From NCBI RefSeq assembly GCF_008727715.1, contig NZ_CP044218.1:1984001-2048000 (forward strand): a DNA stretch of 64,000 bases, written 5' to 3'. Origin of the DNA: Mesorhizobium terrae (GTDB lineage: Bacteria; Pseudomonadota; Alphaproteobacteria; Rhizobiales; Rhizobiaceae). Made by a program: the position numbers and the translations under genes. How positions within the stretch are numbered: the stretch's first letter is position 1; the number at the start of each line of letters is the position of its first letter. Under the pieces are notes generated by a model, which was not told the origin of the DNA, made no database searches, and was given only the letters and a program-made list of their open reading frames with translations. Positions 28,497 through 36,388 of the stretch are shown in pieces.

Positions 28497-29141
28497 ATGT
28501 CCAGTGAAGACTTCCCTCACCTCAACGCTCTCGAAGTCCGCGTACTCGGATGCCTGATGGAAAAGCAGCTTCTGACGCCAGACGTCTATCCGCTGACGTT
28601 GAACGCGCTGCAATCCGCGACCAACCAGAAGACCTCGCGCGAACCGGTGATGGCATTGGAGCCGGTCGACATCAGCCGAACCTTGAAGTCGCTTGAGGAG
28701 AAGGGGCTGGCGCGGCGGATGATGGCATCGCGCGCCGACCGCTACGAGCAGATGGCTTCACGAAAATTCAGCCTGACGACCCCGCAAAGCGCGCTGGTCG
28801 CCATGCTGCTTCTGCGCGGGCCGCAGACGCTCAACGAATTGCAGACCCGCACTGATCGCATGGCCAATTTCGGTTCGGCCGAAGCGGTACAAACCGAACT
28901 CGACATGCTGGTCGGCCGGCGCCCACCGCTGGTGAAGGAGATCGGCCGTGCGCCGGGTCAGCGCGAGGATCGTTTCGCGCATCTGCTTTCGGGCGATGTC
29001 GATGTGTCGTCGATTCCGGCTCCGGCCGCGCGTGCCGCCGCGCCTGCCGGTTCGGCCCTGAGTGAACTGGAAGAACGCGTGCGTACGCTTGAAGAGGACG
29101 TGGCGGCGCTCAAGGCGCGGCTCGATGCCGTAGGCGCATAA
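28497..29141 (+). CDS. YceH family protein (UPF0502/DUF480)
   Basis: A 214-residue protein with two winged-helix-like repeats. LNALEVRVLGCLMEKQLLTP and YPLTLNALQSATNQKTSREP are the family signature; LRGPQTLNELQTRTDRM starts the second repeat. The C-terminus is a coiled coil (LEERVRTLEEDVAALKARLD). YceH proteins are widespread but of unknown function. The next gene starts two bases after the stop. Confidence 0.9.
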   Translation: MSSEDFPHLNALEVRVLGCLMEKQLLTPDVYPLTLNALQSATNQKTSREPVMALEPVDISRTLKSLEEKGLARRMMASRADRYEQMASRKFSLTTPQSALVAMLLLRGPQTLNELQTRTDRMANFGSAEAVQTELDMLVGRRPPLVKEIGRAPGQREDRFAHLLSGDVDVSSIPAPAARAAAPAGSALSELEERVRTLEEDVAALKARLDAVGA

Positions 29142-29143
29142 GC

Positions 29144-30247
29144 GTGGCCGAGCAGCAGGCCGCTTCGACAAACACAATCTTCAAGGTCGACATCGTCGTC
29201 ATCGGCGCGGGCCAGGCGGGCCTGTCGTCGGCCTATCATCTCGGCAGGCTGGGCCTCGCCGTCGGGCGGCAGTTCCTCGTGCTGGACAGGAATCCGACAC
29301 CAGGTGGTGCCTGGCAGCACCGCTGGCCGTCTCTGACGCTCAGCACCGTCAATCGCCTGCACGATCTGCCCGGCATGCAGTTTTCCGAAGCCGTCGACAC
29401 CTCCAGCGGCGAAGCCAGGGCATCCGTGGCGGTGCCCGAATATTTTGCCGCCTATGAACGCAAGTTCGAGCTGCCGGTCTATCGCCCCGTCACCGTCAAG
29501 GTCGTCTGCGAGCGGTCCGGACGGCTGCGGATCGAGACGGACCGCGAGATGTTCTCGGCGCGCGGTATCATCAATGCCACGGGAACCTGGGAGACGCCCG
29601 TCATTCCCGATTATCCCGGCGCGGCGCAGTTCACGGGCCGGCAACTTCACTCACACGACTATCGCACCCCGGACGAATTCGCGGGACAGCATGTGATCGT
29701 CGTGGGCGGTGGGATTTCGGCGCTGCAGCATCTGGACGAGATTTCCAAGGTGGCGGGCACGACATGGGTGACCCGCCACGAACCGCGCTTCCGGGACACG
29801 CCCTTCGTGCAGGAAGACGGCCGCGCGGCCGTCGCCATGGTCGAGGACAGGGTCAGGCGCGGACTGGTTCCGGGGTCGGTGGTTTCCGTCACCGGCATCC
29901 CGCTCACGCCGGCTTTGCGTGCCGCCAGGGAGCGCGGTGTGTTGAAACGCTTGCCGATGTTCAGCGAGATCACCGAAGATGGCGTGCTGTGGCCGGACGG
30001 TTCGATGCAGAAGGCCGACGTCATCTTGTGGGCGACGGGGTTCCGCAGCTCGCTCGATCATCTGGCGCCGCTGCAGCTGCGCGAGGACAATGGCGGTATC
30101 GTCATGACCGGACGGCTGGCGACAGAGGTGAAGAAGGACCCTCGCATCCATCTGGTCGGCTACGGCCCGTCGGCCTCCACCATCGGAGCGAACAGGGCCG
30201 GCGGTGCCGCGGCCCGAGAGCTTGCAGCCCATCTCGGTTTGATCTGA
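29144..30247 (+). CDS. FAD/NAD(P)-dependent oxidoreductase, flavin-monooxygenase-like
   Basis: A 367-residue protein from GTG 29144. It has two dinucleotide-binding motifs: FAD fold VVIGAGQAGLSSAYHLGRLG near residue 14 and NAD(P) fold VIVVGGGISALQHL at ~185. A WQHRWPSLTL motif resembles the CzcO/YpeA group of FMO-like proteins, and a third signature is ILWATGFRSS. The substrate is unknown. It is tightly coupled to YceH. Confidence 0.85.
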   Translation: MAEQQAASTNTIFKVDIVVIGAGQAGLSSAYHLGRLGLAVGRQFLVLDRNPTPGGAWQHRWPSLTLSTVNRLHDLPGMQFSEAVDTSSGEARASVAVPEYFAAYERKFELPVYRPVTVKVVCERSGRLRIETDREMFSARGIINATGTWETPVIPDYPGAAQFTGRQLHSHDYRTPDEFAGQHVIVVGGGISALQHLDEISKVAGTTWVTRHEPRFRDTPFVQEDGRAAVAMVEDRVRRGLVPGSVVSVTGIPLTPALRAARERGVLKRLPMFSEITEDGVLWPDGSMQKADVILWATGFRSSLDHLAPLQLREDNGGIVMTGRLATEVKKDPRIHLVGYGPSASTIGANRAGGAAARELAAHLGLI

Positions 30248-30373
30248 GCGAGATCATACTGGCGGCGGCGGTGATGGTCCTGATGTTCCGCAAGACCGGT
30301 ACCGGCAGGCCGCAATCGGCTGCGGTGCAGAAGGCCGCGCAGCCTGGATGGCGACGCGGCCTGGTCCCCGCGA

Positions 30374-30799
30374 TCAGGCCAGTTTGGCGTCCAACGAAAT
30401 CTTGATCGCGCCAAGCGCGCGCGAGACCGGGCATTCGGCCTTGGCCTTGGCGGCCAGCTCCTGGAATTTTGCGGCATCGATGCCGGGAACGTCGCCGACA
30501 AGCGTGATGTTGCTCTCGGTGATGCCGGTGCCGGGGGTGAGCTTAACCGCGGCGCTGGCTTCCAGCTTCGCCGCCGGCGTGCCGTTTTCGGCGAGGAAAT
30601 GCGAAAGCTGCATGGCGTAACAGCCGGCATGGGCAGCCGCGATCAGTTCCTCGGGATTGGTGCCGGACCTGCCGCTTTCATCCTCGAAACGCGTCTTGAA
30701 CGAATAGGGCGTGGCCTTGAGCGCGCCGCTCTGGGTGTCGATGGTGCCGCCACCCTCCTTCAGATTGCCTTTCCAGACGGCTTTTGCAGTGCGGTCCAT
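30374..30799 (-). CDS. OsmC family peroxiredoxin
   Basis: A 141-residue OsmC/Ohr-family protein, which reduces organic hydroperoxides with two cysteines. The resolving and peroxidatic cysteines lie in HAGCYAMQLSHFL and AECPVSRAL, and the N-terminus DRTAKAVWKGNLKEGGGTI matches OsmC rather than Ohr. The ATG at 30799 follows GGAG. The 199-base divergent gap to the YciI gene holds no other clear feature. Confidence 0.9.
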   Translation of the reverse strand: MDRTAKAVWKGNLKEGGGTIDTQSGALKATPYSFKTRFEDESGRSGTNPEELIAAAHAGCYAMQLSHFLAENGTPAAKLEASAAVKLTPGTGITESNITLVGDVPGIDAAKFQELAAKAKAECPVSRALGAIKISLDAKLA

Positions 30800-30998
30800 G
30801 GTTTTCTCCTGGCTGGGTGGTTGCAAGAGGCCGACTATAGCGCCGCAGCCTGACAAGGCCACAACATCCTTCGCGGGGCGATGGGATCGGTGGACGAAAA
30901 AATCGCCGTGCAAAAATGTCGGCTTTGTTGCCGCCAAACCGTCCTGCGGACGGCGCTACGCAGGCGCGGGCCATGCGGGCTGCAACAGGGAGACAACG

Positions 30999-31355
30999 AT
31001 GCAATATATCTGTCTAGTCTATCACGAGGAATCGGCGTTGCATGCGCTTTCAGCCGAGGCGGGCAGAACGCTCGACGCCGACTCGCTCGCTTATGACGTG
31101 GCACTGGAAAAGAGCGGCCATCTGGTCATGGCGCAGGCGCTGCAATCGGTGAAGACGGCCAAGGTGGTGCGCAAGCGCAAGGGCAAGACGCTGGTGACCG
31201 ACGGTCCGTTCGCCGAAACCAAGGAACAGCTGCTCGGCTTCGTGATGATCGAGGCGCGCGATCTCGACGAGGCACTCGCCATTGCAGCCGACATCCCGCT
31301 GGCGGCGATGGGCATGGTGGAGGTGCGTGCGATCTACGACATTCCGGTGCCCTGA
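30999..31355 (+). CDS. YciI family protein
   Basis: A 118-residue protein of the YciI/DGPF family. It starts MQYICLVYHEESALHALS and has the family motif VTDGPFAETKEQLLGFVMIE, after which the group is named. Family members are small ferredoxin-like folds, often next to ECF sigma factors; none is here. GGGAGA precedes the ATG. The function is unknown. Confidence 0.88.
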   Translation: MQYICLVYHEESALHALSAEAGRTLDADSLAYDVALEKSGHLVMAQALQSVKTAKVVRKRKGKTLVTDGPFAETKEQLLGFVMIEARDLDEALAIAADIPLAAMGMVEVRAIYDIPVP

Positions 31356-31364
31356 CCGGCGCGG

Positions 31365-31847
31365 TCAGCCCTGGATCGCGGGTGCCGGTGCCTGGCAAAC
31401 ATCGACCCATTCGGCACCGACGAGCGCCGCCATGCGGTCGGGATTGAGCCGTACCGCGGCATTGGTGGCGCCGGCGGCCGGCACCACCTCGTCGAAGGCT
31501 TTCAGCGAGACATCGCAATAGACCGGCAGCGGTGTCGGCAGGCCGAAGGCGCAGACGCCGCCGACCGGATGGCTGGTGAGGGCGACGACCTCTTCGGCCT
31601 CCAGCATGCGTGCCTTGCCGCCGAACCGGTCCTTGAACTTGCGGTTGTCGAGCCGCGCCGTGCCGGCGGCAACGACCAGCATGGCCGTATCGCCGACCCT
31701 GAGGCAGATCGTTTTGGCGATCTGGTCCGGTTCGACGCCATGTGCTTGAGCGGCAAGGGCTACAGTCGCCGAGCTTGCCTCGGTGACGATGACTTCGATG
31801 TCCGGGGCTTTGGCGGCGAAGAAGGCGCGAACGGATTCAAGGCTCAT
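31365..31847 (-). CDS. YbaK/EbsC-type aminoacyl-tRNA deacylase
   Basis: A 160-residue protein of the YbaK/ProX editing family, which removes wrongly attached amino acids (such as Ala or Cys) from tRNA. KTICLRVGDTAMLVVAAG carries the catalytic lysine region, and GGVCAFGLPTPLPVYCD the substrate loop. The first residues SLESVRAFFAAKAPDIEV are typical of the subgroup. It is convergent with YciI. Confidence 0.87.
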   Translation of the reverse strand: MSLESVRAFFAAKAPDIEVIVTEASSATVALAAQAHGVEPDQIAKTICLRVGDTAMLVVAAGTARLDNRKFKDRFGGKARMLEAEEVVALTSHPVGGVCAFGLPTPLPVYCDVSLKAFDEVVPAAGATNAAVRLNPDRMAALVGAEWVDVCQAPAPAIQG

Positions 31848-31976
31848 GGCGCGACCATAAGGTTGCCAGACCTGGCAGGCAACCAAGTTGGCAACCCTGC
31901 CGGACAGCCGGTGTACTATCGATTGGTCCTCTTTCGACCGGCCCGGGACCGGCGCCAATGGCGCGAGGAAGCGTAG

Positions 31977-33242
31977 TTATATTGCCTCGCCCTTGAGCAG
32001 TCGGGGCGTATCGCCGCCAAGACCCGATGCCTGGCGGATGAAGAACTCCTTCAGCCTCGGCATGCGCTCGACGATACCGAGCCCGATGTCGCGCACGGCG
32101 CGCAGCGGCGCGATGTCGTTGGAGAACAGCCGGTTCAGAACATCGGTGGTGACGCCCATCTGCATGGTGTCGAAGCGGCGCCACTGCTGGTAGCGTTCGA
32201 GCACATCAAGCGCGCCGATGTCCTGGCCGAGCCGATCCGCCTCGACGATGACCTCCGCAAGCGCGGCGACATCCTTGAAGCCGAGGTTCAAACCCTGCCC
32301 GGCGATCGGGTGGATGCCATGCGCCGCATCGCCCGCCAGCGCTATGCGCGGCGCCACGAAGTCGCGGGCAAGCGTCAGGCCGAGTGGCCAGGCGCGCGGC
32401 TTGTCGACAGCGCGGATTTCGCCGAGCTTCAGGCCGAAGCGTTGCTCCAGCTCCATCTCGAAGACCAGATCGTCGCCCTCGACCAGTTTGCGGGCATCGT
32501 CGGTGCGCTCGGTCCAGACGATGGACGAACGGTTGGTGCCATCCTTGTCCGGTTTCAGCGGCAAGGTGGCGAAAGGCCCGGCCGGCAGGAAATGCTCTTC
32601 GGCGCGGCCGTTGTGGGGTCGTTCATGCGCCACCGTGCAGACAATGCCGGACTGGCCGTACTCCCACTTCACCGTCTTGATGCCGGCCATGTCGCGCAGC
32701 TTCGAGTTGACGCCGTCGGCGGCAACCAGCAAGCGGGCGCGCAGCGCCGCGCCATCGGCCAAGTGGACGGTAAGGCCGCCCCCGCCGGCATCGAAGGATT
32801 GCACGGCCACGCCCTCGATCAGGTCGATGCCCAGCTTGTCCGCCTGGCGACGCAGCGCGCCATTAAGGTCGCGATTGGCGACCATATGGGCGAACGGCTC
32901 GCCCGGGGCGATCTCGCCGTCGAACGTCAGGAAGACCGGCCGCACGGGATCGGCGGTGCGCGAATCCGTCACGATCATCTCGGTGATTGCTTGGGCTCCT
33001 GGCGCGATCTCGGCCCAGACGCCGAGTTGGTCGAGCATGCGCGAGGCGGCGGCGGCGATCGCCGAGGCGCGGCCGTCCTTCTGCCATACGCCAGCAGGCG
33101 CCGCATCGACGATCGCGACCCGCAGAGCCGGGCGCGCCTGTTTCAGCGAGACGGCCGCGGCCAATCCGACATAACCGGCGCCGGCGATCAGTACGTCGAG
33201 CCGCGTGTTCTGAGACGCTTCCGATTCGCGTTTCGACGCCAT
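31977..33242 (-). CDS. UbiH/UbiF/COQ6-type flavin monooxygenase
   Basis: A 421-residue FAD enzyme of the ubiquinone-biosynthesis hydroxylase family. It has the FAD fold DVLIAGAGYVGLAAAVSL (~16-33), the DG motif LLVAADGVNSKLRDMAGI and the second FAD motif GDAAHGIHPIAGQGLNLGFKD (within ALAGDAAH). Which ring position (C4, C5 or C6) is hydroxylated cannot be told. The ATG at 33242 has AGGTGG upstream; the frame is open further, but that part overlaps tesB. It is divergent from tesB across 108 bases. Confidence 0.9.
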   Translation of the reverse strand: MASKRESEASQNTRLDVLIAGAGYVGLAAAVSLKQARPALRVAIVDAAPAGVWQKDGRASAIAAAASRMLDQLGVWAEIAPGAQAITEMIVTDSRTADPVRPVFLTFDGEIAPGEPFAHMVANRDLNGALRRQADKLGIDLIEGVAVQSFDAGGGGLTVHLADGAALRARLLVAADGVNSKLRDMAGIKTVKWEYGQSGIVCTVAHERPHNGRAEEHFLPAGPFATLPLKPDKDGTNRSSIVWTERTDDARKLVEGDDLVFEMELEQRFGLKLGEIRAVDKPRAWPLGLTLARDFVAPRIALAGDAAHGIHPIAGQGLNLGFKDVAALAEVIVEADRLGQDIGALDVLERYQQWRRFDTMQMGVTTDVLNRLFSNDIAPLRAVRDIGLGIVERMPRLKEFFIRQASGLGGDTPRLLKGEAI

Positions 33243-33350
33243 GTCCTGCCACCTTTCCTGCCCGCCGGTATCGGGCCGCACCCGCATAAGCCTTGACTGG
33301 CCGCCGTTGCTGTCCGAAACCGCCCTATAGTCGTGGCAAGGATCGAACGC

Positions 33351-34226
33351 ATGACGCAAGCCATGAATGAGCTTCTCGGCATTCTCGACCTGGAAAAGCT
33401 GGAAGACAATCTGTTCCGTGGTCGCAGCCCGCAAACCGACTGGCAGCGCGTGTTCGGCGGCCAGACGATCGCGCAGGCGCTGGTTGCCGCGCAGCGCACC
33501 GTCGACGCCGATCGGCACGTCCACTCCCTGCACGGCTATTTCATGCGGCCTGGCGACACAAAACTGCCGATCGTCTACGAGGTTGACCGCATTCGCGACG
33601 GTTCCTCCTTCACCACGCGGCGCGTCGTCGCCGTCCAGCATGGCCATGCCATCTTTTCGCTCGAAGCGTCGTTCCAGCTCGACGAAGGCGGGCTCGAGCA
33701 CCAGGTTCCAATGCCGCATGGCATTCCCGAGCCCGACACGCTGATGACGCAGCGCGACCTGTTGGAGAAGTTCGGCGAAGCGGTGCCCGAGGGGATCAAG
33801 CGCTACTGGCAACGCGAACGGCCGATCGAAATGCGGCCGATCATGCTCAAGCACTACACCAGCCGGGAACGGCTGGAGCCAAAGCAGAATATCTGGATCC
33901 GCACGACCGGGCCGGTGCCGAACGACCGCGCGATGCAGGCCGCGGTGCTCGCCTATCTGTCGGACATGACGCTTCTCGACACATCCACCTTTGCCCATGG
34001 CCGGGCCATCTTCGACCGTGATATCCAGGCAGCCAGCCTCGATCATTCGATGTGGTTCCATCGCAGCCATCCGCTCGACGACTGGATCCTCTACACACAG
34101 GACAGTCCCTCGACCCAGGGTGCGCGCGGCTTCACGCGCGGCTCGCTGTTTGCCCGGGACGGCACGCTGATCGCCTCGGTGGCGCAGGAAGGCCTGATCC
34201 GCCTCAAGCGGTCGCCTACAGAATAG
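33351..34226 (+). CDS. tesB: Acyl-CoA thioesterase II
   Basis: Hydrolyses acyl-CoA to free fatty acid and CoA. The 291 residues (E. coli TesB has 286) form two hot-dog domains. FRGRSPQTDWQRVFGGQTIAQ and SLHGYFMRPGD belong to the first, HSMWFHRSHPLDDWILYTQD and GFTRGSLFARDG to the second, with the catalytic Asp/Thr/Gln pocket. ATG 33351 has AAGGA eight bases upstream; ATG 33363 and a GTG at 33333 are alternatives. Confidence 0.94.
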   Translation: MTQAMNELLGILDLEKLEDNLFRGRSPQTDWQRVFGGQTIAQALVAAQRTVDADRHVHSLHGYFMRPGDTKLPIVYEVDRIRDGSSFTTRRVVAVQHGHAIFSLEASFQLDEGGLEHQVPMPHGIPEPDTLMTQRDLLEKFGEAVPEGIKRYWQRERPIEMRPIMLKHYTSRERLEPKQNIWIRTTGPVPNDRAMQAAVLAYLSDMTLLDTSTFAHGRAIFDRDIQAASLDHSMWFHRSHPLDDWILYTQDSPSTQGARGFTRGSLFARDGTLIASVAQEGLIRLKRSPTE

Positions 34227-34245
34227 GCATTTTTATCAATTTGCT

Positions 34246-34267
34246 CAATTGATGGGCAATTGATGGG
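34246..34267. repeat. Tandem 11-bp direct repeat
   Basis: CAATTGATGGG occurs twice in direct succession (34246-34256, 34257-34267), about 180 bases before glnK in an unusually AT-rich patch after tesB. It could be a regulatory site or incidental. Confidence 0.6.
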
Positions 34268-34344
34268 TGGCCTCTGTACAGCGGCCGGCGCCCCTCCGCT
34301 CGACAATCTTTTATCTTCAATGGCTTAGCTTGTCGTTTCGGCAT

Positions 34345-34361
34345 TTGGCACGGAGCTTGAA
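34345..34361 (+). promoter_or_regulatory. glnK promoter: Sigma-54-like promoter upstream of glnK-amtB
   Basis: TTGGCACGGAGCTTGAA matches the -24 element (TTGGCACG) perfectly and the -12 element except that GC is GA, with correct spacing. It is ~85 bases upstream of the glnK ATG. Nitrogen control through NtrC/sigma-54 is well known for glnK-amtB. Confidence 0.5.
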
Positions 34362-34445
34362 TTGCCATGGGCATCGCCGACCCATGTCGAGGCCGGCGAT
34401 GTCGCGTGGAACGCGGGGACCGCAACGAACAAAGGGCGAATCCTG

Positions 34446-34784
34446 ATGAAGATCGTGATGGCTATCATCAAGCCGTTCAAGCTGGACGAGGTGCGCGAGG
34501 CGCTCACCGCCGTCGGCATCCAGGGCCTGACCGTCACCGAAGTCAAAGGCTACGGGCGTCAGAAGGGGCACACGGAAATCTATCGCGGGGCGGAATATGC
34601 CGTCTCCTTCCTTCCAAAGATCAAGGTCGAGGTCGCCGTTGCGACCGACCTCGTCGACAGGGCGGTCGAGGCGATAACAAGCGCCGCCAAAACCGGCCAG
34701 ATCGGCGACGGCAAGGTCTTCGTCTTCGGCATCGACCAGGCCGTGCGCATCCGCACCGGCGAAACAGACACCGACGCGCTGTGA
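34446..34784 (+). CDS. glnK: Nitrogen regulatory PII protein GlnK
   Basis: PII-type signal protein that binds 2-oxoglutarate and ATP/ADP and blocks the ammonium channel AmtB. The 112 residues begin MKIVMAIIKPFKLDEVREAL, and the T-loop KGHTEIYRGAEYAVSFLPK has the uridylylated tyrosine. The GDGKVFVFGIDQAVRIRTGE segment is the PII C-terminal signature. It precedes amtB by 29 bases, the standard arrangement. Confidence 0.96.
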   Translation: MKIVMAIIKPFKLDEVREALTAVGIQGLTVTEVKGYGRQKGHTEIYRGAEYAVSFLPKIKVEVAVATDLVDRAVEAITSAAKTGQIGDGKVFVFGIDQAVRIRTGETDTDAL

Positions 34785-34813
34785 GCGGGTCACGCACCTC
34801 CATGGAGATATCG

Positions 34814-36154
34814 ATGAATATTCTTCCCAAGCTGAAGACGGCAGGGCGCGTCGCGCCGCTGACTGCTCTCGTCGGGCTGCTGGGCACCCTCGCCGCCTAT
34901 GCCCAAACCGCCACCCCGGCACCGGCTGCGGCCGCGCCGACGCCAACCCTGGACACCGGCAACACGGCGTGGATGCTGACCTCGACGGCCCTGGTCCTGA
35001 TGATGACCATTCCAGGCCTCGCCCTGTTCTATGGCGGCATGGTGCGCAAGAAGAACGTGCTTGCCACCATCATGCAAAGCTTCGCGATCTGCTGCCTTGT
35101 CACGGTGTTGTGGTTCGTCGTCGGCTATTCGCTGGCCTTTTCCGACGGCGGTTCGTGGAACAGCTTCATCGGCGGCTTTTCGAAGGTGATGCACAAGGGC
35201 ATCACGGTCTCGACGCTGTGGCTGCCGGGTGTCTCCAACATCCCGGAATTCGTCTTCTCGATGTTCCAGATGACGTTTGCCATCATCACGCCAGCGCTGA
35301 TCGCCGGCGCCTTCGCCGAGCGCATGAAGTTCTCGGCGCTGCTTCTGTTCAGCGGTCTGTGGCTGATCTTCGTTTATGCGCCGATCGCCCATTGGGTCTG
35401 GGGCGGTGGGTTCCTCGGTTCGGCCGGCGTGCTGGACTTCGCGGGCGGTACGGTCGTCCACATCAATGCCGGCGTCGCCGGCCTGGTCTGCGCCCTGGTG
35501 CTCGGCAAGCGCGAGGGCTACGGAACCGTCAACATGGCGCCCTATAATCTCGTCTACGCGGTGATCGGCGCCTCGCTGCTGTGGGTCGGCTGGTTCGGCT
35601 TCAATGCGGGTTCCGAACTCGCGGCCGACGGCCTGGCCGGCGCTGCGATGATGAACACGCAGGTTGCCACCGCCGCCGCCGGCCTTGCCTGGATGTTCAC
35701 GGAATGGCTTGTCGCCAAGAAGCCCTCGGTGCTGGGTATCATCTCGGGCGCCGTCGCCGGTCTTGTCGCGGTGACGCCGGCATCGGGCTTCGTCAATCCC
35801 ACGGGCGCCTTCATCATCGGCATCGTGGCGGGCATCGTCTGCTACTTCGCCGCGGTGAAGCTCAAGCATGCGCTCGGCTACGACGATTCGCTCGATGCTT
35901 TCGGCGTGCACGGCATCGGCGGCATCATCGGTGCGCTGCTGACCGGTGTCTTCGCCGACCCGGCCATCAACGCGCTCGGCAAGGATGCTTCGGTTGCCAA
36001 GCAGCTCTACGGCATCGGTTTCACCATTCTCTGGACCGCGGTCGTCAGCTTCGTGATCCTCCATGTGGTCAAGGCTCTGGTCGGACTGCGTCCGAGCAAG
36101 CAGGAGGAGGTCGAGGGGCTGGACGTGACCCTGCACGGCGAAGTCGTGCAGTAG
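34814..36154 (+). CDS. amtB: Ammonium transporter AmtB
   Basis: Trimeric inner-membrane ammonium channel. The 446 residues have an N-terminal signal-like segment (AGRVAPLTALVGLLGTLAAY) followed by eleven membrane helices. Typical segments are LALFYGGMVRKKNVLATIMQ, FAERMKFSALLLF, APIAHWVWGGGFL and DDSLDAFGVHGIGGIIGALL, including the pore histidines. The start ATG at 34814 has GGAGA six bases upstream; an ATG at 34802 is also in frame. It ends before a strong terminator. Confidence 0.96.
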   Translation: MNILPKLKTAGRVAPLTALVGLLGTLAAYAQTATPAPAAAAPTPTLDTGNTAWMLTSTALVLMMTIPGLALFYGGMVRKKNVLATIMQSFAICCLVTVLWFVVGYSLAFSDGGSWNSFIGGFSKVMHKGITVSTLWLPGVSNIPEFVFSMFQMTFAIITPALIAGAFAERMKFSALLLFSGLWLIFVYAPIAHWVWGGGFLGSAGVLDFAGGTVVHINAGVAGLVCALVLGKREGYGTVNMAPYNLVYAVIGASLLWVGWFGFNAGSELAADGLAGAAMMNTQVATAAAGLAWMFTEWLVAKKPSVLGIISGAVAGLVAVTPASGFVNPTGAFIIGIVAGIVCYFAAVKLKHALGYDDSLDAFGVHGIGGIIGALLTGVFADPAINALGKDASVAKQLYGIGFTILWTAVVSFVILHVVKALVGLRPSKQEEVEGLDVTLHGEVVQ

Positions 36155-36233
36155 CCGGCGCCCGCCTGCGGGATACGCACTACGAAGAAGAAAAGATCCC
36201 GTCGTGAGCCGCTGCGAACGCACTCACGCGCTT

Positions 36234-36261
36234 GGGCCCGGAGCAATCCGGGCCCTTTTTT
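36234..36261 (+). terminator. Intrinsic terminator of glnK-amtB
   Basis: GGGCCCGGA (36234-36242) and TCCGGGCCC (36247-36255) pair perfectly across a GCAA loop, followed by six T. It lies 80 bases after amtB. Confidence 0.95.
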
Positions 36262-36292
36262 GCGCGCCGACTGGCACGCAAAATCGCCATGG

Positions 36293-36309
36293 TTAATGCT
36301 GCCTTAACC
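36293..36309. promoter_or_regulatory. ftsK promoter: CtrA-type box upstream of ftsK
   Basis: TTAATGCTGCCTTAACC matches TTAA-N7-TTAAC, and the left flank ATGGTTAA is TTAACCAT on the other strand. It lies ~80 bases before the ftsK start, so CtrA could bind at the ftsK promoter. Confidence 0.6.
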
Positions 36310-36388
36310 TTCCCCCCGATAGTCTGGTCTTCGAATCTGCCGGAGTGCGCGCTGCTTCCGGCCCAGGCAATGACTGACGGGGAAATGC

